Assembly: GCA_001464165.1 (NCBI GenBank)
Contig: LNEX01000412.1
Coordinates: 1-52,227, forward strand
Length of the DNA: 52,227 nucleotides
Source: a bacterium Ga0077546
GTDB taxonomy: Bacteria; Cyanobacteriota; Vampirovibrionia; Obscuribacterales; Obscuribacteraceae
Direction: 5' to 3'
The position numbers and the translations under genes are program-made. Shown one piece after another: positions 40,818 to 49,147 of the stretch. Under the pieces are notes generated by a model, which did no database searches, was not told the origin of the DNA, and saw nothing but the letters and a program-made list of their open reading frames with translations. Within the stretch, counting starts at the first letter, position 1. Each line of letters starts with the position of its first letter.

Positions 40818-41624
40818 ATGTTTGGCAAGACTGGTAAGACGGGAAATAGCTGTTCGGCAATAGGTGCTGTCCACGTACACGCTCTTCCTGGGGCGGCTGG
40901 CTACAGCGGTAATATGGAACACATTATCAACACGGCATTGAGCGACGCTATAGCTTACCAAAAGGCTGGTGTGGACGCTGTTATTATTGAGAACATGCAT
41001 GACGTGCCGTATTTGAAGGGTTACGTAGAAGTAGAAACAATTGCGGCTATGGCTGTGGTTGCCAGTGCCGTAAAGAGAGAATGTCGTATGCCAATTGGCA
41101 TACAAATATTAGCCGGTGCCAATATCGAAGCCCTAGCAGTTGCTCACACCTGCGATCTCGATTTTATTAGAGTAGAGGGCTTCGTCTACGCCCATATTGG
41201 TGATGAAGGTATTCACGAAGCAAGCGCCGCGCAGATAGTGAGAAAGCGCTCTGCAATCAGAGCAGAAAAAGTACGTATATTTGCTGACATAAAAAAGAAA
41301 CACTCATCCCATGCTATTACCGAAGATATTAGCTTGGTTGAGACAGCAACGACCGCAGAGTTTTTCAAAGCTGACGGCGTTATTGTCACGGGCCTTCGCA
41401 CCGGCGATGCGCCGCCAGCCAGTGCGGTTAGTGAAGTAAAAGCAGCAGTAAAGATTCCGGTGCTGGTGGGTTCAGGAGTTACACCAGATAATATAGGCAA
41501 CTACGCCAAATATGCTGACGGCGTTATTTTTGGCACGTATGCCAAGATAGACGGTAACTGGATTAACGATGTTGATAGCGAAAGAGTAAAGCGACTAGTT
41601 GAAGCGGCGAAAAAGCATCAGTAA
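40818..41624 (+). CDS. BtpA/SgcQ-family TIM-barrel protein
   Basis: 268 residues, AGGAG 6 nt before the ATG. IGAVHVHALPGAAGYSGN, GVDAVIIENMHDVPY, MPIGIQILAGANIEALAVA, FIRVEGFVYAHIGDEG and VLVGSGVTPDNIGNYAKYAD match the BtpA family (PF03437). In cyanobacteria BtpA is required for photosystem I stability; homologues (SgcQ) occur widely in non-phototrophs where the function is unknown. In a window without photosynthesis genes it more likely has a metabolic role. Its 3' end overlaps the protein kinase gene by 7 nt (convergent). Confidence 0.88.
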   Translation: MFGKTGKTGNSCSAIGAVHVHALPGAAGYSGNMEHIINTALSDAIAYQKAGVDAVIIENMHDVPYLKGYVEVETIAAMAVVASAVKRECRMPIGIQILAGANIEALAVAHTCDLDFIRVEGFVYAHIGDEGIHEASAAQIVRKRSAIRAEKVRIFADIKKKHSSHAITEDISLVETATTAEFFKADGVIVTGLRTGDAPPASAVSEVKAAVKIPVLVGSGVTPDNIGNYAKYADGVIFGTYAKIDGNWINDVDSERVKRLVEAAKKHQ

Positions 41625-43138
41625 CTAAGGCTCTTTTGCAGATCTTTGAAGGGGTCTTTGCCAACACCCTTAGCATGATTGACCACACGAGGTGTCGATG
41701 CGGTAGCTGTATCAACTTGGGGCTTGCGAACTTTCTTTACCTTTGGTTGAACTACTGTTTTCGGCCGCTCAATATCAGAAGGTTTAACCTCTAGGGCAGG
41801 CTTCACAACACTAGAACTACCAGTAGTGCCTGGCAAACTAGAGGCAGTTGGCGGCGTCGCTGTAATTGCAGCTGTAGGTGTAGTTGTCGCTTTAGGTCGA
41901 CTATCTACTGGTGGCACCACCGCTCGTGGCTCTACAACTTTAACTGGAGCGACAATTGCTTGCGGAGTAGGTCTTTTCGAATCAATCATAAGTTTAACGC
42001 CAATACCCACGGTCAAAAGCAAAACCGCGGCAATTGCCACCCAGTGAAACGGTGTTAATTTAGCAAAAGGTGAGGTTGGCTTGTCCGACTCGCTCTGCGG
42101 CATAGTGGGGAAGTCAGTACGCAGTACCTGGCTCTTACCAGCACGAGGAATAGCCGTTTCTAAATCTCTCGTAAGCTCAGCCATACTTTGATGACGATCA
42201 TCGCGATTTTTAGACAAGGCTTTAAAGACAACAGCCTCTAGGCGTTCTGGAATATAAAGATCCGGACGCACTTCAGTAAAACGCGGCGGCGCTTCAGTTA
42301 TGTGCTTACTCATGGTCTCAACCATAGTCTTGCCTAGAATAGGTAAGCGACCGGTGAGAGTTTCATAGATAACAATTCCCATTGAATAAATATCAGAACG
42401 ACTATCCAGCTCAAGGCCTTGGCACTGTTCTGGGCTCATATAGACAGGGCTGCCGCAGACTTCACCCATCTGAGTCAAACGTTGTTGCTCACCGCCAGCG
42501 CTAATTAGCTTAGCTACACCGAAGTCGACCACTTTGACATAGTCTTTCTCGTCTTCGTAGTCAATCAGCATAATGTTTGACGGTTTCAGATCTCGGTGAA
42601 TCACACCCATACGGTGAGCATGATCAAGAGCATCGGTAGATTGCGCCAAGATCTTCAAACTGCGCTCAACACCAAGCTGTCCTTCGTCTTTGATAATCTG
42701 CGAGAGGTCGGTGCCTAGTAGATAGTCCATGACAATGAAAGGCTGCCCCGAGGTCGGAGTAACGCCGAAGTCGTAGACTGTAATAACATGGGGGTGATTC
42801 ATTTTTGATGCCGCTTTGCCTTCCTGGTGGAAGCGCTTAACGCTCATAGAATCGGCGATATGTTGAGACTGTAGCATTTTGATGGCCACCGTTCGGTCCA
42901 TCAAGACTTGTCGACCCTTATAAACAACACCCATACCGCCATGACCAATGACGTCGATGATGTCGTACTTGCCCATCAGACATGTTCCGACCATGGGGTC
43001 GCGAGCCAACGGTACAAGGTTTGCTCCGTCGTGAGGGCAGGCCGCGACGATGCCAGTGAACTGCCTGTTGCATTCAAGGCAAACCTTGCGATCTATGTCA
43101 TGTAAATGTTCGGCGAACACGCAGTGATTAGCTCTCAA
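41618..43138 (-). CDS. Ser/Thr protein kinase with N-terminal Cys-rich knuckle and single membrane anchor
   Basis: 506 residues (TTG 43138; a GTG at 43120 is an alternative). Residues 17-40 hold VCLECNRQF ... ACPHDG, a zinc-ribbon-like Cys pattern. A PknB-type kinase domain follows: IGHGGMGVVYKG (P-loop), VAIKML (ATP Lys), VIHRDLKPSNIM (catalytic Asp), VVDFGVAKL (DFG), GSPVYMSPEQ (APE variant). A membrane helix (FHWVAIAAVLLLTVGIGVKL) near residue 380 anchors it, and a ~110-residue Pro/Thr/Lys-rich tail without a known sensor domain (no PASTA repeats) would be outside. Likely senses the envelope or is held there. Confidence 0.88.
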   Translation of the reverse strand: MRANHCVFAEHLHDIDRKVCLECNRQFTGIVAACPHDGANLVPLARDPMVGTCLMGKYDIIDVIGHGGMGVVYKGRQVLMDRTVAIKMLQSQHIADSMSVKRFHQEGKAASKMNHPHVITVYDFGVTPTSGQPFIVMDYLLGTDLSQIIKDEGQLGVERSLKILAQSTDALDHAHRMGVIHRDLKPSNIMLIDYEDEKDYVKVVDFGVAKLISAGGEQQRLTQMGEVCGSPVYMSPEQCQGLELDSRSDIYSMGIVIYETLTGRLPILGKTMVETMSKHITEAPPRFTEVRPDLYIPERLEAVVFKALSKNRDDRHQSMAELTRDLETAIPRAGKSQVLRTDFPTMPQSESDKPTSPFAKLTPFHWVAIAAVLLLTVGIGVKLMIDSKRPTPQAIVAPVKVVEPRAVVPPVDSRPKATTTPTAAITATPPTASSLPGTTGSSSVVKPALEVKPSDIERPKTVVQPKVKKVRKPQVDTATASTPRVVNHAKGVGKDPFKDLQKSLSY

Positions 43139-43225
43139 AAGACAGTTTTCTTAACCAATGTTAATGTACCCGACTAAAGGGACAATTAACCACCTTGAAA
43201 GCCCAAACTTTATCTATCTGGCCTT

Positions 43226-43981
43226 TCAGACCAAGTCTGATAAAACCATGCCCCCTTTAACCTTGACTACTTTGGCACCTTCAATCCATTCTGGACGGAA
43301 GCCATTTAGATCAGTGGTGGTAATTAATGTCTGCATCTCACTGTCAACTAAACGCATAAGCATACCTTGGCGACCGAGATCTAGCTCTGCGAGAACGTCG
43401 TCGAGCAGAAGTAACGGAGGCTCCTCTAAGCGGTTGGTCACAAGCTTCAACTCAGCCAACTTAAGGGCTAGCACCAAACTCCGTTGCTGCCCCTGCGAAG
43501 CATAGGCAGTAGCTGCAAAATCATTAAGAGAAAAGCTCACATCATCTCGATGAGGGCCACAAACAGTCTGCTTACGAGCAATTTCTTCGGCCCTCCGCTG
43601 CTTCAACTGATTGAGAATTAGTTGCTCCAGGTCTCGCTCGGTCATTTCCAGCAGCTGAGCGATACCAATAGCTTTTTCCTCGTCTTTTGGATCAACTGAA
43701 TCGTTCTCCGTTTTAAAATCATTCTCCGTTTTAAAAAGATATTGAGCTGTTAGACTCTCTCGACTCCCAGATATCTCGGCTTGATTTACCTCAGCTAGGG
43801 GCAAAAGCAAAGCCAGCACATGCACCCGTTGTTTGATTATTTGACTACCATATTGTCCCAGCTGCTTATCCCAAACCCGAAGCTCTTCTTGGTCTGAGAC
43901 ACTCAATCGTGACTGTTTCTCAAAAAATGACTTGAGTAGCCGATTGCGTTGTTGAATAATTTTGTCATAGCGCGATGCTGG
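43226..43981 (-). pseudogene. recF: RecF C-terminal part (frame-shifted continuation)
   Basis: In this frame RYDKIIQQRNRLLKSF, then LRVWDKQLGQYGSQIIKQR, VCGPHRDDVSFSLND, the ABC signature YASQGQQRSLVLALKL and Walker B PPLLLLDDVLAELD: unmistakably the C-terminal two thirds of RecF, the recombination mediator that loads RecA at gaps. A TTG at 43906 could start a short form. The frame is open upstream to ~43981, where it must join the RibF-RecF segment in another frame. A few conserved residues between WLD and RYDK are missing, so about 20-25 nt appear deleted. A direct repeat (KTEND twice in FKTENDFKTENDS) lies within it. Confidence 0.82.
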
Positions 43982-45309
43982 TCAAGCCAGTCACGGCGAT
44001 GTTTTGGTCCTCCCCGCAAGAGGTCTAAATCTGAGACTTTAAAACTAACGGTGGTGAGACGCGAAAAACGGCGGCTTCCAGATTGAATAACAACATTAAT
44101 TTTAGCCTTGCGAGACATGCGCTCACCAGCATTCAGCAACAAAGTTGCAGTTTCACTGTATCCCGCTGAACAATAGCTAACCTCTACCAGAGCCTGGTTG
44201 TCTCCGCGGTAGACAAGCTCACGATCATTACTAGCCCGATCCGAGCGACCACTGGCAATTAACTCTATAGCCTCAAGCAAATTGGTCTTCCCTTGGGCAT
44301 TCTCACCAATTAAAACATTTCTGCCATCATGCAAATCAAGCGCAGCGCTCTTATAATTGCGAAAATTTCTAACACTAACTCTACTGACTCGCAGACAATC
44401 AGTAGCAATTTGATCTTTTAGCGCATTAAGATCAGCAAATTTCTTCTCATCACGCAAATTCTTAAGCAAAGCAACTTCAACTGTTTGACCATAAAGGTCT
44501 CCATCAAAGTCAAGCAAGTGGGCTTCAATAGTGGGCTTCAACTGAGCTTCTCCAGGGGCATTACCAGCCTTAAAGGTCGGCCGAACTCCAATATTAACGA
44601 CACTCGGATGGCAACTGCCGTCATTCAATCTTACCGAGCCGACATAAACTCCAGTTGGCGGCACCAATTGATTAAAGGCGATATCAACATTAGCTGTAGG
44701 AAAACCAAGTTGCCTCCCTCTTTTCTCACCACCCACTACAACTCCGCGCAGGCTGAATGGCCGGCTCAGCAGCAGGCTTGCTAACTCCATATCGCGGGAG
44801 AGAATCAAATCACGAATGCGGCTGCTGGATACTTCTTGGTTTTCGACCAATACCATGTCCGCCACATGAACAACAAAATCGCGCTCAATACCAAGATCGC
44901 GCAAAAGATCAGCGTCGCCTTCACGATCACGGCCAAAATGGTGGTTGTGACCCACTGATATTGACTTGGCACCCATACTGGCTGCTAAGACATTTTGTAC
45001 GTATTCTTTGGGTGAAAGCTTGCATAACTCTTCTGAAAAAGTAAGCACTAGAGCTAGTTCTACACCCTGCTTAGCGAATAATTCTAATCTCTGCTCAATG
45101 GTAGTTAGCAACATCGGAGCTTGACCTCTGGTCAGCCCTCGGGGATGGTCAGCAAATGTAACTACACCAGCTTTGGCATCCAGACGCTTTGCCTCCTCAA
45201 CAGCCTTACCAATGACAACCTGATGACCTGGATGCACACCATCGAAAAAACCAAGAGCAATGGCTGAACGGTCGACAAGGCCAGGTTTTGGTTCAAAATA
45301 AATTTGCAA
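43903..45309 (-). CDS. ribF: RibF riboflavin kinase/FAD synthetase fused to RecF N-terminus (frame lost after residue 443)
   Basis: Residues 1-~304 form a complete RibF: adenylyltransferase part with ALGFFDGVHPGHQ (18-30) and ISVGHNHHFG (117-126), flavokinase part with GEKRGRQLGFPTANV (194-208) and VVNIGVRPTFKAG (237-249). It makes FMN and FAD. From about residue 305, without stop or start, RecF begins: VSRVSVRNFRNYK and GENAQGKTNLLEAIE (Walker A 335-343). At WLD (441-443) the frame leaves RecF and reaches a stop at 43903. The fusion might be real or caused by another small deletion joining neighbouring genes. RecF beside gyrB is a common chromosomal order. Confidence 0.8.
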   Translation of the reverse strand: MQIYFEPKPGLVDRSAIALGFFDGVHPGHQVVIGKAVEEAKRLDAKAGVVTFADHPRGLTRGQAPMLLTTIEQRLELFAKQGVELALVLTFSEELCKLSPKEYVQNVLAASMGAKSISVGHNHHFGRDREGDADLLRDLGIERDFVVHVADMVLVENQEVSSSRIRDLILSRDMELASLLLSRPFSLRGVVVGGEKRGRQLGFPTANVDIAFNQLVPPTGVYVGSVRLNDGSCHPSVVNIGVRPTFKAGNAPGEAQLKPTIEAHLLDFDGDLYGQTVEVALLKNLRDEKKFADLNALKDQIATDCLRVSRVSVRNFRNYKSAALDLHDGRNVLIGENAQGKTNLLEAIELIASGRSDRASNDRELVYRGDNQALVEVSYCSAGYSETATLLLNAGERMSRKAKINVVIQSGSRRFSRLTTVSFKVSDLDLLRGGPKHRRDWLDQHRAMTKLFNNAIGYSSHFLRNSHD

Positions 45310-45491
45310 TGCTAGATTCCAGAATTTCTAAGGGAAGGGCAATTACAAGTATAAGCTCCTACCAGGATTTTTCCCTGAAGCCAAACTTACTACCGTAAAG
45401 GCAGCGAGATCGGCTTCTGTGCTAAAATTTGACCTGTACGAGGGGTAGTGAAGCAAAGTGATTATTCCACAAGAAAATCGCCCCCTCGGCC

Positions 45492-45510
45492 GGTAAATAT
45501 CCGATTTACC
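45492..45510. promoter_or_regulatory. inverted repeat GGTAAAT-N5-ATTTACC upstream of gyrB
   Basis: A perfect 7-bp dyad with a 5-nt spacer (ATCCG), the size of a typical dimeric repressor or activator site, 107 nt upstream of the gyrB start. No matching known operator recognised. Confidence 0.4.
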
Positions 45511-45531
45511 CCCAATAGCATAGGGCTCGGC

Positions 45532-45558
45532 TCTCAAGTCTTTGCAAAAGACTTGAGA
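45532..45558. promoter_or_regulatory. 12-bp perfect inverted repeat (3-nt loop) in gyrB leader
   Basis: TCTCAAGTCTTT (45532-45543) and AAAGACTTGAGA (45547-45558) pair perfectly around GCA, ending 58 nt before the gyrB start. No T-run follows on the plus strand, so not a simple terminator; it may be a leader hairpin or a long operator. Confidence 0.5.
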
Positions 45559-45616
45559 CAAGACGTTCAAAAAATTACAAAGAAACTAACAAAACCGTTT
45601 GGGATCTTGAATACAC

Positions 45617-47746
45617 ATGGCAAACAAAGAACAAGGGACAGTGGCAGCGTTGACTGAAGACGACTCCGAAAACAAAGTTGGACTAACTGAGGGTGCTAAC
45701 GCTAGTAGTGAAGGCGAGGCTAAGGCTAGCGAAGCTTCTGAATCTATGGCTCCAGTGCCAATTTCAGCGGAATACAATGCCTCAGCAATTGACGTATTAG
45801 AAGGTCTAGAAGCAGTTCGACTGAGACCAGGTATGTACATCGGCACTACCGGCCCTAGAGGTCTGCACCACCTTGTCTGGGAAATCGTTGATAACGCAGT
45901 TGATGAAGCTCTGGCTGGTCATTGCAATAAGATCGACATTACCATCAATGAAGATGAGTCATGCACAGTTCAAGACAATGGCCGCGGCATTCCCACAGAC
46001 ATAGTTGAAAAAACAGGCAAAAGTGCTGTCGAAACAGTCTTCACAGTTCTCCACGCTGGTGGCAAGTTTGGTGGCGGCGGATACAAAGTATCTGGCGGAC
46101 TGCACGGAGTTGGCGCCTCGGTGGTGAATGCTCTTTCTGAACGCTTAGAAGTAGAGGTTTATCGTCTGGGACGCGTTCACAGACAAGTTTATTTACGCGG
46201 TGATGCAGATGGCTTGCTGCAAGTTTTGGGCGAAACCGATTTGCAGGGCACAAAAGTTACTTTCTGGCCAGACGAGCTGATCTTCCACGACATTAACGAA
46301 GATAACGAACGCCTAAAGATTTACTTTGAGTGGGATGTACTAGCAACCAGACTACGCGAAATGGCCTTCCTCAACAAAGGTCTTTGTATTGTCCTCACCG
46401 ATAACCGCAGCACTAAGGGTGCTGGAAAGAGCGAGACTTATCACTATGCTGGTGGTATATCGAGTTACGTCGAGTACCTCAACGAAACTCGTGATGTCTT
46501 GCACAAACCACCAATTTACTTTGAACAAAGAACCAACGACATCACAGCAGAATGCTCACTGCAATGGACGACTCTCTATTCAGAGTCTGTTTACAGCTTC
46601 GTCAACAACATCAATACGCATGATGGTGGCACCCACTTAACTGGTTTCAGAAATGCGTTGACCAGAGTAGTAAACGAATACGCCAAGAAAACAAACATTC
46701 TGAAAGAATCTGATGATCGCTTTACTGGCGAAGATATTCGCGAGGGTATGACAGCAATCATTTCAGTCAAAGTGCCAGATCCTCAATTTGAAGGCCAAAC
46801 CAAAGAGCGCTTAGGTAACCGAGAAGTGCAAGGTGTGGTCCAAGGTATTGCCTCTGAGCGCTTGGCCGACTGGTTAGAGCTCAATCCAAAACCAGCTAAA
46901 GACATTTTGATGAAAGTTTTGCAATCGAAACAAGCCCGCGAAGCTGCTCAAAAAGCAAAACAAACCGTTCGTCGCCAATCTGCCCTATCAGGTGGTGGCC
47001 TGCCGGGAAAACTGGCTGATTGCTCAGACAAAGACCCAGAAAAGTGCGAAGTATTCTTGGTAGAAGGTGACTCCGCCGGTGGTTCCGCCAAACAAGGCCG
47101 CGACCGCAGCTTCCAAGCAATTTTGCCACTACGCGGCAAAATTCTTAACGTTGAAAGAGTTCAGCCTAGCCGCATCTACGACAACAACGAAGTGCAGGCT
47201 ATGATTCAGGCTCTAGGCTTGGTAGTGACTGAGCAAGATGAAGATGGGGGCAAGAGCACCGGTATGCTCAGGCCTAACGCACTCAATCTTGATTTGAGCA
47301 AATTGCGCTACCACAAAGTAATCATCATGACCGACGCCGACGTTGACGGTAGCCACATCCGCACCCTACTGCTGACCTTCCTCTTCCGTTATGCTCGCCC
47401 CGTAGTAGACAACGGCTACGTCTATATCGCCCAACCGCCATTGTTCAAAGTATCAAAAGGCAAGCGAGTAGAGTACTGCTATAACGAACACAAACTCGAA
47501 GCAGTACTAGCCGAAATGGGAGAAAAGGGCGTTGATATTCAGCGCTATAAAGGTCTCGGCGAAATGATGGCAGAACAGCTCTGGGAAACGACCATGAATC
47601 CTGCCACCCGTACCCTAAAACAGGTAACTATTGAAGATGCCTCCGAAGCAGATCATATCTTTGATTTGCTCATGGGAGAGTCAGTAGCCCCGCGTAAGGA
47701 ATTTATTGAGAAGAACTCACACCTGGTCGCGCACTTAGACGTTTAA
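45617..47746 (+). CDS. gyrB: DNA gyrase subunit B
   Basis: 709 residues. An acidic, disordered ~50-residue N-terminal extension (Glu/Ala/Ser-rich) precedes the GHKL ATPase: VRLRPGMYIG, IVDNAVDEALAG, VQDNGRGIPTD, GGYKVSGGLHGVGASVVNAL. Toprim part: VEGDSAGGSAKQGRDR and IIMTDADVDGSHIRTLLL (metal-binding DxD); C-terminal QRYKGLGEMMAEQLWETTM. With GyrA it introduces negative supercoils. The QTVRR ... GGLPGKLADCSDKDP block is typical. gyrA is not in the window. The CDP-alcohol phosphatidyltransferase gene starts 3 nt after its stop. Confidence 0.96.
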   Translation: MANKEQGTVAALTEDDSENKVGLTEGANASSEGEAKASEASESMAPVPISAEYNASAIDVLEGLEAVRLRPGMYIGTTGPRGLHHLVWEIVDNAVDEALAGHCNKIDITINEDESCTVQDNGRGIPTDIVEKTGKSAVETVFTVLHAGGKFGGGGYKVSGGLHGVGASVVNALSERLEVEVYRLGRVHRQVYLRGDADGLLQVLGETDLQGTKVTFWPDELIFHDINEDNERLKIYFEWDVLATRLREMAFLNKGLCIVLTDNRSTKGAGKSETYHYAGGISSYVEYLNETRDVLHKPPIYFEQRTNDITAECSLQWTTLYSESVYSFVNNINTHDGGTHLTGFRNALTRVVNEYAKKTNILKESDDRFTGEDIREGMTAIISVKVPDPQFEGQTKERLGNREVQGVVQGIASERLADWLELNPKPAKDILMKVLQSKQAREAAQKAKQTVRRQSALSGGGLPGKLADCSDKDPEKCEVFLVEGDSAGGSAKQGRDRSFQAILPLRGKILNVERVQPSRIYDNNEVQAMIQALGLVVTEQDEDGGKSTGMLRPNALNLDLSKLRYHKVIIMTDADVDGSHIRTLLLTFLFRYARPVVDNGYVYIAQPPLFKVSKGKRVEYCYNEHKLEAVLAEMGEKGVDIQRYKGLGEMMAEQLWETTMNPATRTLKQVTIEDASEADHIFDLLMGESVAPRKEFIEKNSHLVAHLDV

Positions 47747-47749
47747 CTA

Positions 47750-48364
47750 ATGAATGTCCCTAACGTCATTACGGTATCGAGAGTGGTGCTTGCCCTTGCC
47801 ACTCTCGCTCTGCTGTATTTCCATGGCACCAACGATAATGAGCATCAGACTATTCTATGGACTGCATTTGGCTTGACGGTGCTAGTGATTTGGGCCGACG
47901 GATTAGATGGCTACTTTGCCCGAAAACTAAAACAAACAACCAAGCTCGGCGCCATCCTCGACATAGCCGGCGATAGAGCTGTAGAGATGGCTTACTGGAT
48001 TGTATTTTCATCTCTTGGCTGGGTACCAGTTTGGGTACCATTGCTGTTTCTCGTTCGCGGAATATTTGTTGACGCCATGCGCAGCCAGGCCAGCAGCGAA
48101 GGTTATACTGCCTTCGGCGCTAAAACCATGATGCAATCTAGCATCGGCAAGTTCTTGGTAGCCTCAAACTTTAGCCGTTTCACCTATGCTGTAGTCAAGG
48201 CGCTAGCATTTTGCCTCATTATTGCAGCCCAAACCACCATGCTAAAAGACAGCTGGGCGCAGCCAACAGCCACCATACTGGTTTATCTCTCAGCGGCATT
48301 TTGCCTAATTCGTGGACTTCCTGTTTTGTTTGAAAGCAAGGCCATGTTCGTATACAAAGACTAA
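47750..48364 (+). CDS. CDP-alcohol phosphatidyltransferase (PgsA-like)
   Basis: 204 residues with about five or six membrane helices. The family signature D-G-x2-A-R-x8-G-x3-D-x3-D is complete: DGYFARKLKQTTKLGAILD followed by IAGD. MNVPNVITVSRVVLA is the usual start of phosphatidylglycerophosphate synthase (PgsA), which makes PGP from CDP-diacylglycerol and glycerol-3-phosphate, but phosphatidylserine or other head groups cannot be excluded. It follows gyrB by 3 nt and is probably co-transcribed; it converges with the secreted protein gene at 48383. Confidence 0.85.
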   Translation: MNVPNVITVSRVVLALATLALLYFHGTNDNEHQTILWTAFGLTVLVIWADGLDGYFARKLKQTTKLGAILDIAGDRAVEMAYWIVFSSLGWVPVWVPLLFLVRGIFVDAMRSQASSEGYTAFGAKTMMQSSIGKFLVASNFSRFTYAVVKALAFCLIIAAQTTMLKDSWAQPTATILVYLSAAFCLIRGLPVLFESKAMFVYKD

Positions 48365-48382
48365 TACATCAAGCAAGAACAG

Positions 48383-49147
48383 CTACTGATCTTGACCTGG
48401 TGGCACATACTCACCATTTGGAGCCAAGCCTGTACTATTTGGATTACTGCCAGGTGTCGGCCTGTTGTCGATTGAGCTTCGGCTGATATTTAATTCTTTC
48501 TCTAAAGTAGACATCGTATATTTTGTGTTTACTTCGCTAAGCTTAATCTGAGCAATTGTACCCTTCATAGAAGTAAGACAGCGGTTATCCTTTCCTACCG
48601 TTCTCTCAGCAAAAACCAATATTCTGTCCAACCAGCGATAATCTTGGTTAATCATCTTCAGATGAGCAGCCATATTGTCATAAGCCATTCGCTTTGGATC
48701 AGAGTAAGCCGATGCACTAACTGTACTTGATCCAGCATACCCCTGACTGCCATAGATTGCGCCTTTGGGGTTAAGCTTCGAATCACTGACGAACATCACC
48801 AGGTGATCGATTAAATTGCAGGTTTGTTGCTCTGTTGTAGTACTTAAACCTTTTGCCTTCTCAGCCGGCACAACCTGCTCGGCTATCTTTAACGCTGCCA
48901 GCCAATACTGCCGTGCTTTCTCGAGCTCATTTTTGCTGTAGTAGTACATACCGCCTTGATCGTACTGCACCCAGACCGGCAAACCACTGCGAGATACCGC
49001 CCCCCCACTGCCAGGCACTACCGCTGGAGCTGCATTCGTAGCTCTAGCCTTACGTTTTTTAGCGGCCGATTCTGCCGCAGGAACCGAAGCAAAAGCTGTC
49101 GCGGCAAAAATCGAGACCAATACTAGACTTTTCAATTTGACTGACAT
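48383..49147 (-). CDS. secreted protein with TPR-like region, unknown function
   Basis: 254 residues. Signal peptide: VKLKSLVLVSIFAATAFAS with cleavage near VPAAES. A basic, low-complexity stretch follows, then a helix pair GGMYYYSKNELEKARQYWLA resembling one TPR unit, more helices, and a Pro/Asn/Gly-rich tail. No family recognised. Its ATG directly follows the stop of the GT9 gene (TAAATG), so it is translationally coupled and belongs to the lpxK-GT9 group; an envelope role is likely. Confidence 0.68.
   Translation of the reverse strand: MSVKLKSLVLVSIFAATAFASVPAAESAAKKRKARATNAAPAVVPGSGGAVSRSGLPVWVQYDQGGMYYYSKNELEKARQYWLAALKIAEQVVPAEKAKGLSTTTEQQTCNLIDHLVMFVSDSKLNPKGAIYGSQGYAGSSTVSASAYSDPKRMAYDNMAAHLKMINQDYRWLDRILVFAERTVGKDNRCLTSMKGTIAQIKLSEVNTKYTMSTLEKELNISRSSIDNRPTPGSNPNSTGLAPNGEYVPPGQDQ

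Larger units (their letters stand above)
45310..45616. other. 307-nt divergent intergenic region upstream of gyrB
   Basis: Separates ribF-recF (minus) and gyrB (plus). It contains two perfect inverted repeats (45492-45510 and 45532-45558) and a near-match to a DnaA box (TTATTCCACA near 45462, one extra T). No coding frame of note. Promoters for both directions should be here, but no clear -35/-10 pair stands out. Confidence 0.5.

Noticed and set aside
43226..43981. The FKTENDFKTENDS duplication in RecF as a mobile or repeat element
   Set aside because: It is only a six-residue (18-nt) tandem duplication in a poorly conserved loop; probably neutral slippage.
45461..45471. TTATTCCACAA near gyrB/recF as a DnaA box or part of oriC
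   Set aside because: It has one extra base against TTATCCACA and stands alone; no dnaA/dnaN, no AT-rich unwinding stretch and no box cluster are present.
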